5,614 bases of DNA from Ilumatobacteraceae bacterium (lineage in GTDB: Bacteria > Actinomycetota > Acidimicrobiia > Acidimicrobiales > Ilumatobacteraceae): the NCBI GenBank assembly GCA_016650435.1, contig JAENVT010000139.1, positions 1 through 5,614 of the forward strand, in the 5' to 3' direction. Below, in pieces: positions 1 to 4,468 of this stretch (positions are counted from its first letter, which is position 1; every line of letters begins with the position of its first letter). A model generated the notes under the pieces. It saw only the letters and a list, made by a program, of their open reading frames with translations. It was not told the origin of the DNA and searched no databases. Made by a program: the position numbers and the translations under genes.

Positions 1-276
1 CTGACGCCGATCGACCACGTTCTCGGGTTGCAGACCTTTGGCGTGCAACCACCGCATGTGGAACGTCAGCAGTTGCTCCAACTCATCGGGTGTCAGGCGT
101 GACTGCGTTCCGGCCGGCAGGTACTCGGCTACGAACTCGACCGCCTCGTCGACGATGTAGACCGAACGTGGTGCGACCGAGTCGAGACGTCGCGCTTCGC
201 GGCCGACGACGACCGCTGCTATCACGAAGGTGCACAGCGCGGCGACCAGAATGAGGACGAAGGTGATCGCAGGCAT
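1..276 (-). CDS. Small membrane-anchored protein of unknown function, partial (C-terminus beyond left edge)
   Basis: An open frame of 92 codons runs from an ATG at 276 to the window edge without a stop. Residues 4-24 form one hydrophobic segment (ITFVLILVAALCTFVIAAVVV), followed by a basic GREARRLD stretch (25-32), so the protein is probably anchored by its N-terminus with the rest in the cytoplasm. A soluble, probably helical region follows, with DEAVEFVAEYLP at 43-54 and LTPDELEQLL at 61-70. An in-frame TAG at 289-291 lies just upstream, so 276 is the only possible ATG start. The gene follows the CHRD gene on the same strand but is separated from it by a strong hairpin, so it probably has its own promoter. 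The style resembles short conserved hypothetical actinobacterial proteins; I do not recognise a function. Codon use and the even spread of charged residues support a real gene. Confidence 0.8.
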   Translation of the reverse strand, partial: MPAITFVLILVAALCTFVIAAVVVGREARRLDSVAPRSVYIVDEAVEFVAEYLPAGTQSRLTPDELEQLLTFHMRWLHAKGLQPENVVDRRQ

Positions 277-285
277 CCAGCAGCC

Positions 286-291
286 ACCCTA
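286..291 (-). promoter_or_regulatory. Candidate -10 box (TAGGGT) for the membrane-anchored protein
   Basis: TAGGGT reads toward the gene and ends 9 bases before its ATG at 276, which would place the transcript start at or next to the start codon, as in leaderless mRNAs. The same hexamer stands in front of both CHRD genes. No good -35 box is visible 16-18 bases upstream. The overlapping AGGGTGG could instead act as a weak ribosome binding site, so this is a tentative call. Confidence 0.3.
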
Positions 292-324
292 TCGACGCCG
301 CCTCATTGCCGGTTGGCGTGCAGA

Positions 325-359
325 GTTGGCGTCGGGTCCAACGCGGACCCGACGCCAAC
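325..359 (-). terminator. Perfect 15-bp hairpin after the first CHRD gene
   Basis: GTTGGCGTCGGGTCC (325-339) pairs perfectly with 345-359 around a 5-base loop, giving a GC-rich stem. It begins 15 bases after the stop of the minus-strand CHRD gene and ends before the next gene. No clear T run follows, which is common for high-GC actinobacterial terminators. An extra copy of GTTGGCGT at 312-319 offers an alternative left arm for the same right arm. Confidence 0.75.
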
Positions 360-374
360 CTCATACGTCGGGCG

Positions 375-1295
375 TCAGAAGAGGTAGCCGATGACGTCGA
401 TCACGAGGTGCGTGGAGTTGGCACCACCGGTGACTTTCACAGAGCCGGATGCATCGACCTCTACCTGGGTGGTGACAGCGAGGTTCTGATTCGTGCCGGC
501 CCAGTTGATACTGCTCGTCGCCGGTTGGGTGAGGAGCGCAGCGTTGTACAGCTTCACGAATCCTCCCGGACCCACGGTTTCGGTAATGGTCAGCGTGACG
601 ATTGCTCCGGTCGCTCCGGGTGGCACGGCAATGCTGCTGTTGCCGGTGATGTCTTTGCCCGTAGCCAGGCTGATCGTACGCGTCTCGAGGGCGGCAAGTT
701 TCGGCCCGGCGTTGTCACGAGAGTCGTAGGCGCGCAGCGGCACTGCCAGCAGGTGCGCCTCACCAGCGGGCGGTGCCCCGATGCTCATCTGGCCGCGGAT
801 CGCCCCCGCGGCGAAATCACTGGTGTGCACGTCGACGTAGAAGCCCGCAGGGTTGGTCGTGATCTCCGTGACGAGCGCGGGGTCGATCGCCGCGCAACCT
901 GACGCCGAAGTTGGTCCGAGGGGAAGGAGGGAAATGGCGACGAGCGGGTCAGGCACGACAGCCGGCCCAGTCTGACCGGCGGCACCCCGGTGAATGTGGG
1001 CGAGAGTGGGAGTGGTGATGTTGTTGTAGCTCAGATCCCAACAGACCTGAGTATGGGTCGAATCGATGAAGTCGAATGTGAATGCTGCTGCGCCGGCGCC
1101 GTCGGGATCGCCGGCGGTTGGTGGCACTTCGTTGGCGCCGAGCAGACGGGCGACGTACGGCGTTTGCGCCGACCTGATGTAGTTCAGACTTCCCACTGGA
1201 CTGGTGCGGCGGGCGTTGCCGAATGCAACGGTCGGAATGGCAATCGCTGCAGCGAGCCCAACCGCCGTCATGGCAGCCAATGTTCTCTTGTGCAT
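375..1295 (-). CDS. Secreted CHRD-domain protein with C-terminal beta-domain (copy 1)
   Basis: Product of 306 residues. Residues 1-26 are a Sec-type signal peptide: HKR, a hydrophobic core, and an AFG cleavage site at 24-26. Residues about 48-171 form a CHRD domain (the chordin-repeat family found in many bacterial secreted proteins), with LLGANEVPP (51-59), the histidine motif AHIHRG (99-104) and the closing YVDVHTSDFAAGAIRGQM (153-170). Cys85 and Cys134 could form a disulfide. Residues about 180-306 are a second, beta-rich domain, starting HLLAVPLRAYDSR and ending VIDVIGYLF, of a type seen in actinobacterial extracellular proteins. No C-terminal membrane anchor or sorting motif is present, so the protein is probably released or loosely wall-bound. 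The start is fixed by GAGAGGGGA five bases upstream. The gene is a tandem paralogue of the one at 1432-2355. The biochemical role of bacterial CHRD domains is not established; no enzyme activity is inferred. Confidence 0.92.
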   Translation of the reverse strand: MHKRTLAAMTAVGLAAAIAIPTVAFGNARRTSPVGSLNYIRSAQTPYVARLLGANEVPPTAGDPDGAGAAAFTFDFIDSTHTQVCWDLSYNNITTPTLAHIHRGAAGQTGPAVVPDPLVAISLLPLGPTSASGCAAIDPALVTEITTNPAGFYVDVHTSDFAAGAIRGQMSIGAPPAGEAHLLAVPLRAYDSRDNAGPKLAALETRTISLATGKDITGNSSIAVPPGATGAIVTLTITETVGPGGFVKLYNAALLTQPATSSINWAGTNQNLAVTTQVEVDASGSVKVTGGANSTHLVIDVIGYLF

Positions 1296-1300
1296 GTGAG

Positions 1301-1308
1301 TCCCCTCT
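1301..1308 (-). promoter_or_regulatory. Ribosome binding site of CHRD copy 1
   Basis: AGAGGGGA on the minus strand ends 5 bases before the ATG at 1295. It is a strong, well-spaced Shine-Dalgarno sequence and fixes the start. The same GAGAGGG core precedes the second CHRD gene. Confidence 0.75.
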
Positions 1309-1357
1309 CGTAGGAACGCTCCGGATCGCCGAACTGCTACGGCAATGCCTCACGGAG

Positions 1358-1363
1358 ACCCTA
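1358..1363 (-). promoter_or_regulatory. Candidate -10 box (TAGGGT) of CHRD copy 1
   Basis: TAGGGT lies exactly 62 bases before the ATG, the same distance as the TAGGGT before the other CHRD gene. It sits just after the terminator hairpin of the upstream gene, where a promoter is expected. Conserved flanking letters (TGCCC just upstream in both) support shared ancestry of the promoter. No convincing -35 box is visible, so a specialised sigma factor or an activator is possible. Confidence 0.45.
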
Positions 1364-1376
1364 GGCGAGGGGCAAG

Positions 1377-1413
1377 TCGGCGCCGAGGCTTCCTCAGGAA
1401 ACCTCGGCGCCGA
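1377..1413 (-). terminator. Hairpin after CHRD copy 2
   Basis: The arm 1377-1393 (core CGGCGCCGAGG) pairs with 1397-1413 around a 3-base loop TCA: 17 positions with a single C-A mismatch (1389/1401). It starts 18 bases after the stop of the CHRD gene at 1432. No T run follows. It should separate the transcription of the two CHRD copies. Confidence 0.7.
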
Positions 1414-1431
1414 GCTCACTTCATTGATTTC

Positions 1432-2355
1432 TTAGAACACGTAACCGAGGACGTCGATCACGAAGTTCGTTGCATTCGCTCCATCGGTGACCTTCACCGA
1501 GCCAGAAGCGTCAACCGCTACCTGTGTACTGACAGCCAGGTTCTGACCGGCACCCGTCCAGTTGATGCTGCTGGTGGACGGAGGCGTCGCAAGTGCTGCG
1601 CTGTACATGGTCAAGAAGCCGCCAGGACCGCCGACCCCGACGGTCGTATCGGTCACTGTGAGTGTCACGATCGCGCCCGTGGCGCCTGCGGGTACCGCGA
1701 TTTGCACGGCCTGCGCACCGTCTTTGCCGGTTTGAAGGCTGACTGTTCGGGTCTGGTTTGGTGCGAGCGGACCGTCAGCTGTACGTGAGTCGTACGCGCG
1801 CACCGGCGATGGCAACAGGTGTGCTTCACCGGATGGTGGTGTGCTTCTGGCCAGCTGGCCGCGGATTGCTCCACCACCGAAATCACTGGTGTGAACGTTG
1901 GTGTAGTAGTTCTGAGGGTTGGCGACTATATCGGCAGCGATGACTGCCTCAGGGGCAGTCAGGTCGCGGCAGCCGGTCGCGGAAGTCGGGCCGAAACCCG
2001 AGAATGCAATGACCACCCCCGCGGTGACACCCGGCGCGGCCGGCCCGTGGATGTGGCCCGCCAAAGGAGTTCCGGTGAGGCTGCCATACGACATATCCCA
2101 GCACACGTTTGGAGGTGCTGTGACGAGATCGAACGTCACCGAGGCACTACCGAAACCATCCGGGTCGTTAGTGGCCGTGGCGGGCGGCGCGCCAGGCGCT
2201 GGCACCTCGTTGGCGCCGAGCATCCGCGATACCAGCGGTGTCTGCGGGGTTTGGTTGCTGTTGTTGGTTCGAGCATTCCCGAGTGCGATCGTTGGCACCG
2301 CGATCGCGGCAGCAAGTCCGACCGCCATTAAGGCGAACAGATTTCTCTTTTGCAT
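1432..2355 (-). CDS. Secreted CHRD-domain protein with C-terminal beta-domain (copy 2)
   Basis: Product of 307 residues from the ATG at 2355. An in-frame ATG at 2385 would add ten residues, but the ribosome binding site and the signal peptide MQKRNLFALMAVGLAAAIAV both point to 2355. The predicted cleavage site is after ALG (24-26). The CHRD domain spans about 43-170, with MLGANEVP (45-52), the histidine motif GHIHGP (100-105) and NVHTSDFGGGAIRGQL (153-168). Cys85 and Cys129 occupy the same places as the two cysteines in copy 1. The C-terminal beta-domain (about 178-307) runs from HLLPSPVRAYDSR to VIDVLGYVF. The two copies align along their whole length, most closely in the signal peptide and the C-terminal domain. 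Differences concentrate in the CHRD loops (copy 2 has a Pro/Ala/Thr-rich insert at 53-64). An extracellular structural or binding role is plausible but is inference. Confidence 0.92.
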   Translation of the reverse strand: MQKRNLFALMAVGLAAAIAVPTIALGNARTNNSNQTPQTPLVSRMLGANEVPAPGAPPATATNDPDGFGSASVTFDLVTAPPNVCWDMSYGSLTGTPLAGHIHGPAAPGVTAGVVIAFSGFGPTSATGCRDLTAPEAVIAADIVANPQNYYTNVHTSDFGGGAIRGQLARSTPPSGEAHLLPSPVRAYDSRTADGPLAPNQTRTVSLQTGKDGAQAVQIAVPAGATGAIVTLTVTDTTVGVGGPGGFLTMYSAALATPPSTSSINWTGAGQNLAVSTQVAVDASGSVKVTDGANATNFVIDVLGYVF

Positions 2356-2360
2356 GTTTT

Positions 2361-2368
2361 TCCCTCTC
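2361..2368 (-). promoter_or_regulatory. Ribosome binding site that sets the start of CHRD copy 2
   Basis: GAGAGGGA on the minus strand ends 5 bases before the ATG at 2355. It selects this ATG over the in-frame ATG at 2385, which lies upstream of it. The A-rich spacer AAAAAC should keep the site open. Confidence 0.75.
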
Positions 2369-2389
2369 GTTGGATGAAGCTCCAATTGC

Positions 2390-2405
2390 GGGTAAGGGGT
2401 TACCC
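2390..2405. promoter_or_regulatory. Inverted repeat in the CHRD copy 2 leader, possible operator
   Basis: GGGTAA (2390-2395) and TTACCC (2400-2405) are perfect inverted copies around GGGG. The repeat lies 12 bases downstream of the candidate -10 box, so it would fall at the beginning of the transcript. It could be a repressor site or a small 5' hairpin. Copy 1 has no counterpart. Confidence 0.3.
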
Positions 2406-2417
2406 ACGACGGAGTCG

Positions 2418-2423
2418 ACCCTA
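2418..2423 (-). promoter_or_regulatory. Candidate -10 box (TAGGGT) of CHRD copy 2
   Basis: TAGGGT lies 62 bases upstream of the ATG at 2355, in the 97-base gap after the dehydrogenase gene. Hexamer and spacing match those of copy 1 exactly. TTGTGA lies only 13 bases further upstream, too close for a normal -35 box. Confidence 0.45.
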
Positions 2424-2452
2424 AACGGAGGGCAGCTCACAAGGACCGCGGG

Positions 2453-3568
2453 TCAGATTCCGATGCGCTGGGCCAGCAATTCCCGGTGATAGGTGGGGTC
2501 GCCAAACAGCAGCTCAGAGGACTTGGCTCGCTTGAAATAGAGGTGAGCCGGGTGCTCCCACGTGAATCCGATTCCACCATGAATCTGGATGTTTTCGGCC
2601 GTGGCGTGGAAGTAGGCCTCGCTGCAATATGCCTTGGCCAACGATGCCACGGACGGCAACTCATCGTTCATCTCCGCGGCGCACCACATCCCGTAATACG
2701 CCGCGCTCTTGGCCGACTCGACCTCCAGCAACATGTCGGCGCACTTGTGCTTGATTGCCTGGAACGAACCGATCGGCCGCCCGAACTGCACGCGCACCTT
2801 GGCATATTCGACCGCCATCTCCAGAACCTTCTGGGCCCCGCCGACCTGCTCGGCGGCAAGCCCGACGGCTGCGAGATCGAGCACCGTCGAGAGCACCTTC
2901 CAGCCGTCACCCTCGATGCCGATCAGCGTGGCCGGAGTGTCGGCGAACTCGAGCTTGGCCTGCTTGCGCGTCTGGTCCATGGTCGACAATGCAGTGCGTG
3001 TGAGGCCGCTCGCCGAGCCGTCGACAGCGAACAGGCTGACACCTTTGTCGGTTCGGGCGGCGACGAGGATGAGACCTGCTGTGTGGCCGTCGAGCACGAA
3101 CATCTTCGTGCCGTTGAGCGTGAAGCCGTCGCCGGCGCCAGTGGCTTTCATGGTGATGCCGGCTTCATCCCATTTGCCGGATGGCTCGGTAAAGGCGAGC
3201 GTCGCTGCCGTCTCGCCGCTGGCGATGCCGGGCAGGTATGTCTTCATCGCCGAATCGTCGCCGCTGTGCAGCAACGTGTTGGCAGCAAGCACCACCGAAG
3301 AGAAGAACGGCGCGCACAGCAGGGCGCGGCCCATTTCTTCGAGCACGATGCCGAGCTCCACGTAGCTGAAGCCCGACCCGCCGTACTCCTCGGGGATGTG
3401 CAGGCCCTGCAGGCCCATCTGCTCGCCCATCTGACTCCACACCGCCGGATCGAAACCGTTCTCGGTCTCCATCTGCTCGCGCACGGCGGTCTCGGGGCTC
3501 TTCGCTTCGAGAAAGGCACGGACCGTCTTGCGCAGCTCTTCTTGTTCTTCGGTGAAGGCAAAGTTCAT
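2453..3568 (-). CDS. Acyl-CoA dehydrogenase (FadE-like)
   Basis: Product of 371 residues, a normal length for this flavoenzyme family, which oxidises acyl-CoA thioesters to enoyl-CoA with FAD. The N-terminal helical domain starts MNFAFTEEQEELRKTVRAFL and contains HIPEEYGGSGFSYVELG (57-73). The middle beta-domain carries FTEPSG (126-131). The C-terminal helical domain has QFGRPIGSFQAIKH (261-274) and IQIHGGIGFTWEHP (327-340), both typical FAD-contact segments. The medium-chain-type catalytic Glu position (IYEG) is Phe355 here (LLFGD), and the isovaleryl/long-chain-type Glu position is Ala233; Glu240 two helix turns further on is a possible substitute. Such variants occur among FadE enzymes for sterol or branched acyl-CoA, some of them heteromeric, but no partner gene is in view. 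I chose the ATG at 3568 because family members begin there; frame extensions to 3607 or 3634 add an unconserved basic leader. No clear ribosome binding site precedes it. Confidence 0.9.
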   Translation of the reverse strand: MNFAFTEEQEELRKTVRAFLEAKSPETAVREQMETENGFDPAVWSQMGEQMGLQGLHIPEEYGGSGFSYVELGIVLEEMGRALLCAPFFSSVVLAANTLLHSGDDSAMKTYLPGIASGETAATLAFTEPSGKWDEAGITMKATGAGDGFTLNGTKMFVLDGHTAGLILVAARTDKGVSLFAVDGSASGLTRTALSTMDQTRKQAKLEFADTPATLIGIEGDGWKVLSTVLDLAAVGLAAEQVGGAQKVLEMAVEYAKVRVQFGRPIGSFQAIKHKCADMLLEVESAKSAAYYGMWCAAEMNDELPSVASLAKAYCSEAYFHATAENIQIHGGIGFTWEHPAHLYFKRAKSSELLFGDPTYHRELLAQRIGI

Positions 3569-3614
3569 AGACCGCGAGTGTGCTTGATCGCGGCGATTCC
3601 TCGCCATCCGCGTT

Positions 3615-3632
3615 GTGTACACTGCTGTACAC
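3615..3632. promoter_or_regulatory. Operator-like palindrome and candidate promoter of the vapBC operon
   Basis: GTGTACA (3615-3621) and TGTACAC (3626-3632) are perfect inverted copies around CTGC, and the second arm touches the vapB ATG at 3633. TACACT (3618-3623) inside the palindrome reads as a -10 box that would start transcription at or next to the ATG. There is no Shine-Dalgarno sequence, so a leaderless vapB mRNA is likely. VapB-type antitoxins commonly repress their own promoter by binding such palindromes. The site also lies in the 64-bp gap shared with the divergent dehydrogenase gene and might affect it. Confidence 0.65.
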
Positions 3633-3911
3633 ATGATCGGGATCCGCCAGCTGCGCGCCGACCTCGCCGCTCACGTCCGCCGCGCCGCCGGCGGCGAGAC
3701 GACCGTCATATCGATCGCCGGCCTTCCCGCCGCGGCCCTCACTCCCCTGGCGATGAGAGATGAGCCGTCCGGGGACGCACATCTCTCATCGCTGGTGGCA
3801 TCGGGGGCGCTGATCGCGCCGCGACGTGCCGACGGCCGGGTTGCGGACGGAACTGTGTCGACGTGGGCGAACGTGCGGCTCGACCGGCTGCTGCGCGAGA
3901 TCCGCGGATGA
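3633..3911 (+). CDS. vapB: VapB-like antitoxin of the Phd/YefM type
   Basis: Product of 92 residues. Residues 1-40 (MIGIRQLRADLAAHVRRAAG, then GETTVISIAGLPAAALTP) match the Phd/YefM antitoxin fold: a GIRQLR start, a helix, and a strand-turn of the form GETxxI...GxPxAxLxP that forms the DNA-binding dimer. The middle (about 41-76) is charged and probably flexible. The C-terminal segment STWANVRLDRLLREI (76-90) is a helix suited to wrapping around and inhibiting the toxin. The gene overlaps the toxin gene by four bases (ATGA), indicating translational coupling. A GTG at 3615 in the same frame would add MYTAVH but lies inside the operator palindrome, so the ATG at 3633 is preferred. The symbol is by family and context; specific partner binding is inferred. 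Confidence 0.88.
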   Translation: MIGIRQLRADLAAHVRRAAGGETTVISIAGLPAAALTPLAMRDEPSGDAHLSSLVASGALIAPRRADGRVADGTVSTWANVRLDRLLREIRG

Positions 3912-4312
3912 CCGTCTACCTCGACACCAGCGCGCTCGTGGCGTTGCATCTGAATGGTCCAGCGCGAGCAGTCGTGTTAGCAGCGCTCGCTGGGGACCGC
4001 GACTGGTGCAGCAGTGGCCTGACGCTGATGGAATCGCTGGCGCTGGTGGACCGAGTCACCGAGGAACCGGTGCTGCGTTCGGATCTCGAAGACCTGGTTC
4101 GACTGTCGTGGGATCGCGTCGCGGTCGTGCCGGTCGACCAACGCTGCCTGGATCGCGCCGGCGCATTGATGCGCGAGCAGCCTCTGCGCCTGGCCGATGC
4201 GATCCACCTCGCCGCCGCTGATCGCCTGCCGCCACCCGTGAAGTTCGTGACCTTCGATCCGGCGCAGATTCCGGTGGCAATGTCGATGGGCTTTGACGTT
4301 ACGTCGACCTAA
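3908..4312 (+). CDS. vapC: VapC-like PIN-domain ribonuclease toxin
   Basis: Product of 134 residues, the standard size for a VapC toxin. The PIN-domain acidic residues that bind Mg2+ are all present: Asp6 in VYLDTSALV, Glu42 in LMESLAL, Asp97 in RLADAIHLAAA and Asp117 in VTFDPAQ. Proteins of this family cut specific RNAs (tRNAs or rRNA in studied mycobacterial members) until held by the antitoxin; the target here cannot be read from the sequence. The ATG at 3908 overlaps the antitoxin stop; a longer frame back to 3863 would run into the antitoxin gene and adds only low-complexity basic residues. With all four acids kept, the toxin looks intact, which fits the presence of a complete antitoxin. 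Confidence 0.93.
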   Translation: MTVYLDTSALVALHLNGPARAVVLAALAGDRDWCSSGLTLMESLALVDRVTEEPVLRSDLEDLVRLSWDRVAVVPVDQRCLDRAGALMREQPLRLADAIHLAAADRLPPPVKFVTFDPAQIPVAMSMGFDVTST

Positions 4313-4323
4313 ACGCCTTTCAT

Positions 4324-4340
4324 TGACGTCGCGGACGTCA
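4324..4340 (+). terminator. Weak hairpin after vapC
   Basis: TGACGTC (4324-4330) and GACGTCA (4334-4340) pair perfectly around GCG, 11 bases after the vapC stop. The stem is only 7 bp and is followed by just TT, so termination is possible but unproven. Confidence 0.35.
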
Positions 4341-4370
4341 TTCCGGCATCCACGAACAATTGGGATGACC

Positions 4371-4409
4371 GGGCGCGATTCCAGAACCAGCGGTTCCGAT
4401 TTCGCGCCC
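4371..4409. repeat. 39-base palindromic unit A of an inverted-repeat pair
   Basis: The unit begins GGGCGCGA and ends TCGCGCCC, which pair with each other. Inside, GAACC (4384-4388) pairs with GGTTC (4392-4396) around AGC on the same axis, so it folds as a hairpin with an internal loop. It also resembles the reverse complement of unit B (30 of 39 positions). It lies between two convergent genes and may act as terminator for the vapBC operon or be a REP-like extragenic element. Confidence 0.6.
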
Positions 4410-4422
4410 AGGCAGTGCCCTC

Positions 4423-4461
4423 GGGCGCGCTATGGGAACCCGCAGTACCGGAATCGCGCCC
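4423..4461. repeat. 39-base palindromic unit B of an inverted-repeat pair
   Basis: Same length as unit A, 13 bases away, starting GGGCGCG and ending CGCGCCC. Its own hairpin has only 7 terminal pairs. Paired with unit A it forms a longer structure: 12 bp (4371-4382 with 4450-4461), 6 bp (4392-4397 with 4435-4440) and 7 bp (4403-4409 with 4423-4429), all on one axis. It starts 7 bases past the amidase stop on the minus strand and is a plausible terminator for that gene. Confidence 0.6.
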
Positions 4462-4468
4462 ACACTGC

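Noticed and set aside
306..902. 198-codon plus-strand frame across the first CHRD gene
   Set aside because: Antisense to a gene with a signal peptide and a recognised domain, without a ribosome binding site, and it begins within the terminator region. The similar plus-strand frames at 1345-2377 fail for the same reasons.
2356..2385. Upstream ATG for CHRD copy 2 (ten extra residues)
   Set aside because: It would put MELHPTRGKN before a perfect signal peptide and would include the ribosome binding site in the coding region.
2444..2454. Small palindrome GACC-GCG-GGTC at the dehydrogenase stop
   Set aside because: Only 4 bp per arm, expected by chance in GC-rich DNA; not a credible terminator.
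3569..3634. Longer dehydrogenase starts at 3607 or 3634
   Set aside because: They add a basic leader not typical of the family and would overlap the vapB operator; family proteins start near MNFAFTEEQ.
2486..3763. 425-codon open frame on the plus strand
   Set aside because: It lies antisense to the well-supported dehydrogenase and runs on into vapB in another frame. The product is rich in Arg/His/Ala with no recognisable motif; high GC content opens such frames.
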